Assembly: GCA_031556035.1 (NCBI GenBank)
Contig: JAVBTT010000001.1
Location: 102,228 to 166,227 of the forward strand
Direction of reading: 5' to 3'
DNA: 64,000 nt
Source: JAVBTT01 sp031556035
Lineage (GTDB): Bacteria > Bacillota > Clostridia > Oscillospirales > UBA929
In this document: one piece after another, positions 50,558 to 58,691 of the stretch
Layout of the letters: each line of letters opens with the position of its first letter
How positions within the stretch are numbered: position 1 is the stretch's first letter
Program-made: the position numbers and the translations under genes
The notes under the pieces: generated by a model
Database searches by the model: none
What the model saw: the letters and a program-made list of their open reading frames with translations, nothing else
What the model was told of the DNA's origin: nothing

Positions 50558-51916
50558 TTAGAAGCCGGCGAATCCGGCGTCCTTGCCGAGGCTGCGGCGG
50601 TATGTGTCGAATTCCTTCAGCACATCCTCCGGCTTGAGCTGACCCGTGTACATCAGCTGCAGGAGCTCGTCGATTTTGGAGCCGTCGTAGAAAAGGACTA
50701 TCGCCTCGGCGCCAAGGCCGATCTTGTCGCCGGAGATCGCGGTGGCGGATTCATAACCGGAGGTCGGGGTGGTCGAGACGTCTGTGAAGCTGGTCTCAAT
50801 AAGGTCGGCGCGGGCCTGATAGAAGGCGTTGAGGTTCTCAACCTCGGCCAGGAAATTGAGGTACTGCTTGCAGGCGTCGATATTCTTGCCGCTGGCGTTG
50901 ATGCCCTTGACGATGCCGCCGGCGGTGGTGGTTGTCGCCTGGTTGTCGGCAAGCGGATCGGGGAACATCTTCCACTCGGCCGCGTCCGAATCGGCGAACT
51001 TGCCCAGCACCTCGTTATTCCAGGAACTGTGGATGATTATCATTCCGTATTTGTTTGAGTAAAGGCCCTCATAGGATCCGTCGTAGGTGTTTGACATCAG
51101 CGTTTCGCCGAAATAGCCGCTGTCGTTCATCTCCTTGAGCTGCGAAATGGCGGTCACGTACTCGGGCACGTCGGCAAAGCCGATTTCATTCCTGTTGAGC
51201 TTGTCGTAAAGCTGAGGATCGCTCTCCAGGGCTTTAAGGGACACGCCCTCCATCCAGTAGTGGTTGTGCCACAGATCCTTCGGGAACTCGTACACCGGGG
51301 TGACGCCGTTGGCCTTGAGCGTGTCGCAGGCGGTCTTGAACTCGGCGTAGTTGGTGGGAACCTTGATATTGTACTGCTCAAACATCTTGGGCTGGTAATA
51401 TACGCCGTTGGTGACGTCGGCGCCCCAGATGTTCATCGCGTAGAGCTTGCCGTCGACCGATCCGCTGGTCTTGGCCCACTCCTTCATGCGGGGCGCCCAG
51501 CTTTCGCCGGACAGATCCACAAAGTATTTGGAGGGGTTGAACTTAATAAGATTTGCGCCGCCGCGGGTCATGATAATGTCAGGGGCGTCGCCGGTGTTCA
51601 GCTTTGACTGAATGATGTTTGTATACTGGTCGTCGGGGTTAACCTGGAAGTCGATCTTTATGCCGGTTTTTGCGGTAAACGCTTCGGCGAGCTGGCGGTC
51701 AACGTCCTTGATCCAGTTCTGCGAAGCCGCCACCGTGAGAGTGACGTCGCTCTGTACGGGCTCAGTGGATGCCTCAGGGGACTGCGACGGAGCGTCCGGT
51801 GTTCCGGAAACGGACGGGGTGGGCGGTGCCGATGGGGTCTGCGACGCGCAGCCGGCCAGTAGGCCGAGCGATAGCAGAAGTGCCAGACATAGTGATATAG
51901 CCTTTTTTGGTGACAT
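50558..51916 (-). CDS. Extracellular solute-binding lipoprotein of a sugar ABC transporter
   Basis: This 452-residue lipoprotein captures the sugar for the adjacent permeases. A lipobox LLAGC at about residues 19-23 is followed by a Ser/Pro/Thr-rich tether (TPSAPPTPSVSGTPDAP). The family-1 solute-binding fold is shown by VTLTVAASQNWIKDVDRQLAEAF, KTGIKIDFQ and the NTGDAPDIIM motif. I chose ATG at 51914-51916 with GGGAGG upstream. It is the first gene of the operon with the permeases, the oxidoreductase and probably the GH29-like enzyme, and is divergent from the two-component system. Confidence 0.95.
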   Translation of the reverse strand: MSPKKAISLCLALLLSLGLLAGCASQTPSAPPTPSVSGTPDAPSQSPEASTEPVQSDVTLTVAASQNWIKDVDRQLAEAFTAKTGIKIDFQVNPDDQYTNIIQSKLNTGDAPDIIMTRGGANLIKFNPSKYFVDLSGESWAPRMKEWAKTSGSVDGKLYAMNIWGADVTNGVYYQPKMFEQYNIKVPTNYAEFKTACDTLKANGVTPVYEFPKDLWHNHYWMEGVSLKALESDPQLYDKLNRNEIGFADVPEYVTAISQLKEMNDSGYFGETLMSNTYDGSYEGLYSNKYGMIIIHSSWNNEVLGKFADSDAAEWKMFPDPLADNQATTTTAGGIVKGINASGKNIDACKQYLNFLAEVENLNAFYQARADLIETSFTDVSTTPTSGYESATAISGDKIGLGAEAIVLFYDGSKIDELLQLMYTGQLKPEDVLKEFDTYRRSLGKDAGFAGF

Positions 51917-52220
51917 TTTCCTACCTCCCATTAATTGCCTGTGCGTACTTTGGGCATTGTGCCTAAGTCTCAGTATAGGGCTTTGAGCATAATTCTGGAA
52001 TAGAGATTACTGACCTCTGAGTGGAGAAAACTGACCTGTATGTGTATTGTGCTGCAAACAATCTCGAAACGTGCGATAATTATAGAGGGGTTTTAGTCTG
52101 ATTTATGGTTCAGACTAAGTATTAAAAAGAATAATCGTCTTGTCATCCCTTGCTGCGCGGCCAAGGCGATTTCGGGAAACAATATGTTGCCGGCGCGCAG
52201 CGGCGGAATGGACGATTTAT
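51917..52220. promoter_or_regulatory. Divergent regulatory region between the sugar operon and its two-component system
   Basis: No gene is seen in these 304 bases. On the minus strand TATACT (about 51972-51977) has only a weak -35 (TTCCAG) at 17 bp, as expected of a promoter that needs an AraC-type activator. On the plus strand GATAATTATAG (around 52075-52085) could be a -10 for the kinase gene, with no good -35. The likely activator is the adjacent response regulator. Confidence 0.45.
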
Positions 52221-53825
52221 ATGTTCCGCTCCGTAAAACGCATGATGATTTACAGCTATGCGCTTGTAATCCTGTTCCTGGTGGTTGTGTTCTGCCTTAT
52301 ATACTATAGGGCGATATACCAAAATTTCGTGACCTCTCAAACGCGCTCGTCCGCCCAGATGGCAAAGCTGGTGTCCTCCAGTCTGGACGCCATGGTCAGC
52401 GAGCTTGACGAGCTTTCAAAGAGTCTGGTAAACTCCACCGAGATCACAGATTATGTTTTTGACGAAACCGGAAGCGCCCTTCTGCCTTACATGAACAGCC
52501 GCTTCAACAACACGGTGTATGGCATTGCGGGCTACAGCTTTGCCTTCGATCACATGAACATCATGACCCTTGACGGGCTCCAGGTACAGTTCGGGCGCAA
52601 GTACAGCGCCGACTCGGTCAGGCTCCCGGACGAATTTTTTGAGCTGCTTAGGCTTGTTGATTCCAACAGGGGAACACGGGTTTTGACGGCCCTCTCGACC
52701 CCCACCGGCCTGCCCCAGTCGACAGCGGGAGTAACCATATCGCTGCTGCGGGCGTTTTCAAACTATCCCCTGGGCGACCCGAGGGCGCTTCTTGAGCTCC
52801 AGATAGACACTGACAATCTCCGCGAAGCTATAGACAACGCGTACACCTACTTCCCGGAGCAGGAAAACGCCGTAGTCGTGTTTGACAGCCAGAACAGGTT
52901 GATCTATCCCCCCGCCCTCTCAGATGAACGGCTCGCTTTTTACGCCGAACATAAAAACAGTGCGCAGGCGAGCGCACCCGACGGGGATATAGAACTGATG
53001 AGTTCCTGCGACTCGGTTGATACCGGATGGACAACGCTGATAACGGTGCCGCGCTCGGTGGCGCTCAGCCCGATGCTGTCCCTGCGCTGGACTGTGACAG
53101 TTGTCGGGGCACTCACGTTTGCGGCGCTGCTGGCCGTGGTCTACGCAATAGCCCAGAGAATTTCTATCCCGCTCGCCCGTGACCGCTCGCTCGCCATGCA
53201 AGCCAGGATGATGGCGCTTCAGACGCAGATGAACCCGCATTTCCTTTATAACAGCTTGAATATAATGGCGGTTCTGGCGGAGGAATCGGGCAGCAGCGAC
53301 CTGATGAAGATGTGCTCCGGGCTCATTGAGATGATGCGCTACATTCTCAAGGATTTCTCAGGTATAACCACAATAGGGGCCGAGGTGGAGTATTGCAGAC
53401 GCTATACCGACATGATGGGCGTACGCTTCGGCGATAAAGTTCAAGTGACATACGAAATAGCGGATCAACTGTACGAAGTGTGGTGCCCCCGGCTGGTTCT
53501 ACAGCCGCTGGTTGAAAACTCAATAAAGTACGCGCGCGAGGGCGGAGCGGCATTGCTGATTAGGGTATGCGTCCTTGAGGAAGATGGTCGCTGGCTGATG
53601 AGCGTTGAGGACAACGGTGCGGGGATTGTCCCCGGCAAGCGGGCCGAAATAGCCCGCCGCATCAGCGACATAGAGCGCGCCAGGGATCTGAGCGCCCTGA
53701 GCCTTGAGGGGCTGGGCCTCGCCAATATTTACCTTCGCCTTAAGCTCTTCTGCAAGGGTGAGCAGGTTTTTGAAATTAAGACCCCTGAACAGGGAACCGC
53801 AATAGTCATTGGAGGAAAGATATGA
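52221..53825 (+). CDS. Sensor histidine kinase, YesM/LytS type
   Basis: This 534-residue membrane kinase has one N-terminal membrane segment (about 12-32), an extracellular sensor of about 250 residues, a second membrane segment (TVTVVGALTFAALLAVVYAIA), and a cytoplasmic kinase. The phosphoacceptor His is in LQTQMNPHFLYNSLNIM; ATP-binding motifs are LVENSIKYA, EDNGAGI and GLGLANIYLRLKL. This class usually senses a carbohydrate together with a CUT1 ABC transporter. ATG 52221 is used; the ribosome binding site (CGGCGGAATGG) is modest. The stop overlaps the response regulator start (ATGA). Confidence 0.93.
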   Translation: MFRSVKRMMIYSYALVILFLVVVFCLIYYRAIYQNFVTSQTRSSAQMAKLVSSSLDAMVSELDELSKSLVNSTEITDYVFDETGSALLPYMNSRFNNTVYGIAGYSFAFDHMNIMTLDGLQVQFGRKYSADSVRLPDEFFELLRLVDSNRGTRVLTALSTPTGLPQSTAGVTISLLRAFSNYPLGDPRALLELQIDTDNLREAIDNAYTYFPEQENAVVVFDSQNRLIYPPALSDERLAFYAEHKNSAQASAPDGDIELMSSCDSVDTGWTTLITVPRSVALSPMLSLRWTVTVVGALTFAALLAVVYAIAQRISIPLARDRSLAMQARMMALQTQMNPHFLYNSLNIMAVLAEESGSSDLMKMCSGLIEMMRYILKDFSGITTIGAEVEYCRRYTDMMGVRFGDKVQVTYEIADQLYEVWCPRLVLQPLVENSIKYAREGGAALLIRVCVLEEDGRWLMSVEDNGAGIVPGKRAEIARRISDIERARDLSALSLEGLGLANIYLRLKLFCKGEQVFEIKTPEQGTAIVIGGKI

Positions 53826-54565
53826 CGGACACTGGTTATTTCAGGGCCATGGTAGTTGACGATGAGCCGATAATATTGAGAAATCTTATAAAAAAAATAG
53901 AGGAGTGTGATGCGCGGGTGCGCGTGACCTCCAGTGCCGACAATGCGGAGGATGCTCTCAGACTGATGCGGGACGCTTTCCCTGATATACTCTTTGCCGA
54001 CATCTGTATGGCGGGCATGGATGGACTGCAGCTGGCAAGGCGGGTCAAGGAGCTGCGCCCCGAAACGGCCGTGGTGGTCGTCAGCGGGCATGACAGCTTT
54101 TCCTACGCGGTGGAAGCACTGCGCTGCGGCGCGGACGATTATCTGCTCAAGCCGGTCGAAAAGCAAATGCTCTCCAGCACGATAAACAAGATTGTCAGGC
54201 GCTTTGAATCCGTCGTCCCGGGGGAGCCGGAGCCCTCCATTGAGGCTGGAATGCCGCTCCCCGACAAAATCAAGCTGTATTTAGAGCTCAACTACCGTGA
54301 AAATATCACCCTGTCCACCCTGTCTAGCATTTTCCATTTCAACCCGTCCTACATGAACAGGGTATTCAAGCGCGCCCACCAGCTCTCGCCGATACAGTAC
54401 CTCATCGGCTTCAGGATACGCTGCGCGAAGGAAATATTATGCGCAAACCCCTCTCTGGAGATAAAGGACGTCGCCTACAGCGTCGGTTATGACGACCCGC
54501 ATTATTTTAGCAGGGTGTTCAAGCAGGAGACCGGAGTCGCCCCCAGCGACTGGGGAAAAGTATAG
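53822..54565 (+). CDS. AraC-type response regulator, YesN family
   Basis: This 247-residue DNA-binding regulator is partner of the upstream kinase. The receiver domain has MVVDDEP, the phosphoacceptor Asp60 in ILFADICMAGMDG, VVVSGHDSF and LLKPVEK. The C-terminal AraC domain has two helix-turn-helix motifs: TLSTLSSIFHFNPSYMNRVFK and IKDVAYSVGYDDPHYFSRVFKQETG. It likely activates the divergent sugar operon. A half copy of repeat B starts right after the stop codon, and a terminator follows. Confidence 0.94.
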   Translation: MTDTGYFRAMVVDDEPIILRNLIKKIEECDARVRVTSSADNAEDALRLMRDAFPDILFADICMAGMDGLQLARRVKELRPETAVVVVSGHDSFSYAVEALRCGADDYLLKPVEKQMLSSTINKIVRRFESVVPGEPEPSIEAGMPLPDKIKLYLELNYRENITLSTLSSIFHFNPSYMNRVFKRAHQLSPIQYLIGFRIRCAKEILCANPSLEIKDVAYSVGYDDPHYFSRVFKQETGVAPSDWGKV

Positions 54566-54617
54566 TCAAGCTTCTGCAAATTTCTGAACGGAAGGTTTTA
54601 AACAGGTATTAGTATAA
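54566..54617 (-). repeat. Palindromic repeat family B, single arm (B3)
   Basis: Reading on the minus strand from 54617: ATACTAATACCTGTTTAAAA, then CCTTCCGTTCAGAAATTTGC and AGAAGCTTG, ending at the response regulator stop codon. Only one arm of the palindrome is present. Confidence 0.78.
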
Positions 54618-54624
54618 GATTCAA

Positions 54625-54657
54625 GCCCGGGGAGCATGGCCGCCATGCTCCCCGGGC
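54625..54657 (+). terminator. Terminator of the two-component operon
   Basis: A 15-bp perfect stem, GCCCGGGGAGCATGG (54625-54639), loop CCG, complement to 54657, followed by an AT-rich stretch (ATTTATAAA). Confidence 0.75.
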
Positions 54658-54710
54658 ATTTATAAACGCTCATATAATTTTTTGTCCAGGCTCGGCAGGT
54701 TTCTTCCCGA

Positions 54711-54735
54711 TTCGACCCCGGCGTTGTCCTATAAT
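54711..54735 (+). promoter_or_regulatory. Putative Spo0A-box promoter of spoIIGA-sigE
   Basis: TTCGACC (54711-54717) matches the reverse of the Spo0A box TGTCGAA at six of seven positions. A TATAAT (54730-54735) follows, with no -35 hexamer at normal spacing. In Bacillus the spoIIG operon is activated by Spo0A at a promoter with abnormal spacing, so this arrangement is plausible. Confidence 0.45.
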
Positions 54736-54764
54736 CGGGTTAGTGGGATAAGGGGTAATACATA

Positions 54765-55613
54765 ATGACTGTCGTCTATATCGATTCCCTTTTTGCGCTG
54801 AACCTGATAATCAACTATCTGCTGTTGCTCACCGCCGCGAAAATAACGGGCTCTCCCGCAGGACGCATTCGAATGCTGCTCGGCGCGCTGTTCGGAGCCC
54901 TTTACGCGATAGCCGTATGGCTGCCGGGGCTTGAGCTTATGAACAGCCTGCCTTTCAAGCTGCTGTCCGGGGCCGCCGTTGTCGCAATAAGCTTTGCGGG
55001 ATCCAGGTATTTCCTGCGCCGAACCATCATTTTCTTCTCGGTGTCCGTGGCGCTCGGAGGTTGTGTACTCGCGATAAGCCTGCTGGCATATGGGGCGATC
55101 CCGCCCGGAGGAGCACTTTACCTCCCCATAGACGTAAAAACCCTGCTGCTGACTGCCGGTATAAGCTACGCGCTGCTCAGCCTGGTGTTCAGGCGGGCGG
55201 GCAGACACTCAGGGCGGGAAATGGAAGCGGTCAGGGTTGAGGTATGCGGGCGTGTTACGACGCTGACCGCCCTTCTAGACAGCGGGCACACCCTGACAGA
55301 TCCCATGACTGGACTGCCGGTGCTGGTGGCCGACGGTGCGCTTGCCAACAGACTGCTTGGATTCGCTTTACCCGTGGGCGCGATGGAATCTCCCGCTGAA
55401 AAGCTGGGCGAGCTCGGGGACAGAGCGGTGCGCTTCAGACTGATACCCTACCGCGCCGTAGGCGTTGAATGCGGCTTTCTTCTTGCCTTCAAGCCGAGTT
55501 CGGTAAGAGTGCGCGGCAAGACCTATAAAAACATTCTGGTCGCGCTGTCCCCGACCCCGATATCGGACGGCGCCGCCAACAACGCTCTTCTGGGAGGAAT
55601 TGCTGGTGCCTGA
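54765..55613 (+). CDS. spoIIGA: Sporulation sigma-E processing peptidase SpoIIGA
   Basis: SpoIIGA is the septal membrane aspartic protease that removes the pro-sequence of sigma-E in the mother cell after a signal from the forespore. The 282-residue protein has five hydrophobic segments in the first half (from YIDSLFALNLIINYLLLL) and a cytoplasmic protease half with the catalytic Asp172 in ALLDSGHTLTDPMTGLPV. AAGGGG lies upstream of the ATG. It overlaps the start of sigE by eight bases, as expected for this pair. Confidence 0.95.
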   Translation: MTVVYIDSLFALNLIINYLLLLTAAKITGSPAGRIRMLLGALFGALYAIAVWLPGLELMNSLPFKLLSGAAVVAISFAGSRYFLRRTIIFFSVSVALGGCVLAISLLAYGAIPPGGALYLPIDVKTLLLTAGISYALLSLVFRRAGRHSGREMEAVRVEVCGRVTTLTALLDSGHTLTDPMTGLPVLVADGALANRLLGFALPVGAMESPAEKLGELGDRAVRFRLIPYRAVGVECGFLLAFKPSSVRVRGKTYKNILVALSPTPISDGAANNALLGGIAGA

Positions 55614-56328
55614 CATCAGGATAAAACTTTATGTAGCTGTTCAAAGATTGCTCTCGAGGCTGGGGCTGTCCCTGCCCGGGAAAATAATGTACATATGCGG
55701 GCCGGAGACCCTTCCTCCCCCGCTGACTCCCGAGGAGGAGGCATATTACATAGGGCGCTATGCCGAGGGCTCCGAAGCTGTCAAAGGCGTGCTGATTGAG
55801 CGCAACCTCAGACTTGTTGTTTATATCGCCCGGCGCTTTGAAAACACGGGCATATTTGTTGAGGATTTGATATCCATCGGTACCATTGGGCTTATCAAGG
55901 CGATAAACACCTATAACCCGCAAAAGAACATCAAGCTGGCCACCTACGCCTCAAGGTGCATTGAGAATGAAATATTGATGTTCCTGCGAAAAAACTCTGG
56001 CCAGCGCGCCGAGGTCAGCTTTGATGAGCCGCTAAACATAGACTGGGACGGCAACGAACTGCTGCTGTCCGATATACTCGGCACCGAGACCGACAGCGTT
56101 ATGCGTCCGATTGAGGACGACGTGGACCGGCAGCTTCTTGCAAAGGCCATAGGCAGGCTTGGAAGCCGGGAAAAAGAGATAATACGCATGCGGTTTGGGC
56201 TGGACGGCGGAGAGGAAAAAACCCAGAAAGAGGTGGCCGATATGCTGGGAATATCGCAGAGTTACATCTCTAGGCTCGAAAAAAAGATCATTTCACGGCT
56301 AAAGCGCGAGATGATACGGATGATGTGA
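55606..56328 (+). CDS. sigE: Sporulation mother-cell sigma factor SigE (pro-sigma-E)
   Basis: Sigma-E directs early mother-cell gene expression during sporulation. The 240-residue protein starts with a short amphipathic pro-sequence (to about MYICGPETLPPPL) that SpoIIGA removes. Region 2 has RNLRLVVYIARRFENTG and DLISIGTIGLIKAIN; SFDEPLNIDWDGNELLLSDI is diagnostic of SigE; region 4 has KTQKEVADMLGISQSYISRLEK. I use GTG 55606 with GGGAGG eight bases upstream; TTG 55600 is too close to that site. Unlike the common spoIIGA-sigE-sigG arrangement, sigG does not follow here. Confidence 0.96.
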   Translation: MPDIRIKLYVAVQRLLSRLGLSLPGKIMYICGPETLPPPLTPEEEAYYIGRYAEGSEAVKGVLIERNLRLVVYIARRFENTGIFVEDLISIGTIGLIKAINTYNPQKNIKLATYASRCIENEILMFLRKNSGQRAEVSFDEPLNIDWDGNELLLSDILGTETDSVMRPIEDDVDRQLLAKAIGRLGSREKEIIRMRFGLDGGEEKTQKEVADMLGISQSYISRLEKKIISRLKREMIRMM

Positions 56329-56343
56329 TCCCATACTCACGTT

Positions 56344-56377
56344 AAAAAGCAGGCGTAATATTGCACCTGCTTTTTTT
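56344..56377 (+). terminator. Terminator of spoIIGA-sigE
   Basis: Stem AAAAAGCAGG with CCTGCTTTTT around a loop CGTAATATTGCA, ending in a run of seven T. Confidence 0.88.
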
Positions 56378-56432
56378 GATCCCACGATTAAACCTTGTGC
56401 GCTTGGCGGGGGAAACGACGCCTTTATCGCGC

Positions 56433-56810
56433 TCAGCGCCCGAGCAGCTCACGCAGCAGCAAAATGCGTATCAGATCGTCTGCCATAGGGAAACGGGGAC
56501 GGTAGGGCCTGGGCCTCATGGGCGGTCTGGGGCCAAGCGGCGACCTTGGCCTTTCGTAACCGAACCTCGCAGAAGGAACCGCATCCTCTATTCCAAATTC
56601 CGTCCCGTCTTCTTCCCAATCCATCATGCCGCTGTTCCACATGATATCATTTACAGCGGAATCCATCATCTGCGGGTTCACGATTTGTCCGCGCATATGC
56701 AAGGCCTTCTGGCGGATCATCGGATAAATTGCGTGATAAATCTCGGGATACATATCCTCAAGCATCTGATTTGAATATTCATCCATGTAATGGTTTGTGT
56801 TGGTATTCAA
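56433..56810 (-). CDS. Unknown small Arg/Pro-rich protein
   Basis: This protein of about 125 residues is not recognised. Its N-terminal half is helical and acidic with many Met (DEYSNQMLEDMYPEIYHAIYP), and its C-terminal half is rich in Arg and Pro (RPRSPLGPRPPMRPRPYRP) before a final leucine-rich helix (DDLIRILLLRELLG). I chose TTG at 56808-56810 because AGGGAGG lies seven bases upstream; the downstream ATG of MDEYSNQ is an alternative. The position between sigE and the germination proteases suggests a spore-related role, perhaps a coat-type protein, but this is only context. Confidence 0.62.
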   Translation of the reverse strand: MNTNTNHYMDEYSNQMLEDMYPEIYHAIYPMIRQKALHMRGQIVNPQMMDSAVNDIMWNSGMMDWEEDGTEFGIEDAVPSARFGYERPRSPLGPRPPMRPRPYRPRFPMADDLIRILLLRELLGR

Positions 56811-56978
56811 AAATAAACCTCCCTTCCGCAACATCCTATGGCGCTTGCGCATTCTCTGTGAACCAGTCGCCTCATCTGCGGAAGTTGGATGTTTACCACA
56901 ATCTGAAATCGGGGCAAAAGAACTCGTTTATGCGTATTCAGTTGATTTATTGGCTGTAAATGAAAAGGTTGCGCCCAG

Positions 56979-58688
56979 TCATCTTGTTTCGCCGAGCTGG
57001 GCGAATGAGTTGTACAGGTTCAGCCTGCCGTAGCCCCACTGCTCGTTGGGGTATATTATCCCGGGATCCCGCTCGCACCCCCTTATCAGATAGGATTTTA
57101 TCAGGTAAGTGTTCATAGCCACCTCGTTTCCCTCAACTATGCCCCATTGCAGCATAAGCGCACACGCGCCCGCCGTGATCGCGGCGGCCACACTTGTTCC
57201 TGTCATGCTGCCATAACCGAAGGGGAATATCCCCCCTACCTCCACACCCGGAGCGCACAAATCCGGCAACAGCGCCGGAAGCCTGGACGGTCCCCATGAC
57301 GAATTGGAGTACAGACTCCTTGTCTGTGTGCGGTAAGCCCCAACAGTTATCATTCCAACCGATGTCCCTGGTACTGTGATGGTGTAGTTCGGGGAAGGGG
57401 TTAGAAACTCTACCCCAGGATATACAAGGCCTGTTACCGGAAGCCAGACGTGGAAGCTTCCATCCACAATGATATCACCGTAGACCGTTATTTTCCAGAT
57501 GCCCGGCGAGGGGGTGATTATTTTTACAAAAGTCACCTGGCTGCCGCTTCTGGGGTTCGGAAAATAATACTCGACCTCCACCCGGGATTTTTCAAGGAGC
57601 AGGGTGGTACTTACATTGTTTCCCGGTCTGGCGGGAACTCTTCCAACTATTTCTCCAGCCGGCGAGGTAACTGAAACCGATAGCCGATCCGACGCGCCGT
57701 TCCAAATTTGCAGAAAAAAGCCCCGTATGTTTCCCTCGGACATTATCTCAATATCTTGAGTTGAGCCGGAGCCCTGCAACCGGCCCTGAGCATGGTGCCG
57801 CGCAAGTGTCTCGTTCCCGGCCGCTACGCATATGGAAACCCCTGTTCTGTTTGAGGAGCTGGTGAGAAACTCCTCCAGTACAAGGAAGCCATCATGACCG
57901 CCGTCATTTGAGCCGAGCCCTATGCATATTGAGACAGGCATCCTCAGTTCGCTTGCCTTCTCAAGTATGTACTGCACTCCCAGCATCAGGTCTGCGGAGG
58001 AAAAAGCATTTTCCTGCTCCGGGGGTACAAGCTCGCGCTCCAGATGGTGTGCGCTGGCCTTTCTGAGCTTAACCGCGATGATCTCGGAATCAGGCGCCGC
58101 GCCCAGATGCTCGCCCGGCTCTCGGCTTCCCCCGACCGAGGCCAAAAAAGTACCATGCCCCACTGTATCGCGTTGCGGCACTATTTTATAAGGGTCGCGG
58201 GATCTCAGAGCCTCGTTTATTTGCGCCTCATTATATTCGCTGCCAAACGGGAATGTGTCGGGAGGTTTTCCTGATATGCTCTGATCCCAAATATACTTAA
58301 TCTTTGTTGTGTTGTCCTCATACAGAAACGCCGCGCTGGTATAATCAATGCCCGTGTCTACAAAGCCCAGGAGCACTCCCTGGCCCCGCAGATCCAGCGC
58401 GGACTCCTGTATTTCGGTTATGCCGGATATCGCCAAGTCAGAGCGCGCCATAAGCCCCATCAGAATCGGATACGCAGCAAGATCACCTGTCCCAATCTCG
58501 CTGAAGGTCTGTTCAATCATATCCTGGGGCATATAAATAATAGCCGAGCCGTTGGAAAGCATTTTGCCCGCTTTTATATAAGGCCTCTCTTCAAGCTGGC
58601 TTAATAAAAGGTCGCCCCTCCTGACCACTAAATCCACTACGTCCGGACGTTCAAAAAAATTCTCTTTAGCAGGTGTTTGAGCGTCCAT
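56979..58688 (-). CDS. Subtilisin-like germination protease, Csp type, second copy
   Basis: This 569-residue S8 serine protease resembles Csp proteases, which activate the cortex hydrolase SleC during germination in Clostridia. An N-terminal prodomain of about 100 residues precedes the protease domain. The full triad is visible: Asp in GFVDTGIDY, His in DTVGHGTFLASVGG and Ser in MTGTSVAAAITAG; the oxyanion Asn is in VAAGNETLA. A jellyroll insert (about 300-440) lies between the His/Asn and Ser parts, as in CspB. There is no signal peptide, as expected for proteins made in the sporulating cell. It follows the first Csp gene by three bases. Equivalence to CspA, CspB or CspC cannot be fixed by eye. 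Confidence 0.88.
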   Translation of the reverse strand: MDAQTPAKENFFERPDVVDLVVRRGDLLLSQLEERPYIKAGKMLSNGSAIIYMPQDMIEQTFSEIGTGDLAAYPILMGLMARSDLAISGITEIQESALDLRGQGVLLGFVDTGIDYTSAAFLYEDNTTKIKYIWDQSISGKPPDTFPFGSEYNEAQINEALRSRDPYKIVPQRDTVGHGTFLASVGGSREPGEHLGAAPDSEIIAVKLRKASAHHLERELVPPEQENAFSSADLMLGVQYILEKASELRMPVSICIGLGSNDGGHDGFLVLEEFLTSSSNRTGVSICVAAGNETLARHHAQGRLQGSGSTQDIEIMSEGNIRGFFLQIWNGASDRLSVSVTSPAGEIVGRVPARPGNNVSTTLLLEKSRVEVEYYFPNPRSGSQVTFVKIITPSPGIWKITVYGDIIVDGSFHVWLPVTGLVYPGVEFLTPSPNYTITVPGTSVGMITVGAYRTQTRSLYSNSSWGPSRLPALLPDLCAPGVEVGGIFPFGYGSMTGTSVAAAITAGACALMLQWGIVEGNEVAMNTYLIKSYLIRGCERDPGIIYPNEQWGYGRLNLYNSFAQLGETR

Positions 58689-58691
58689 ATT

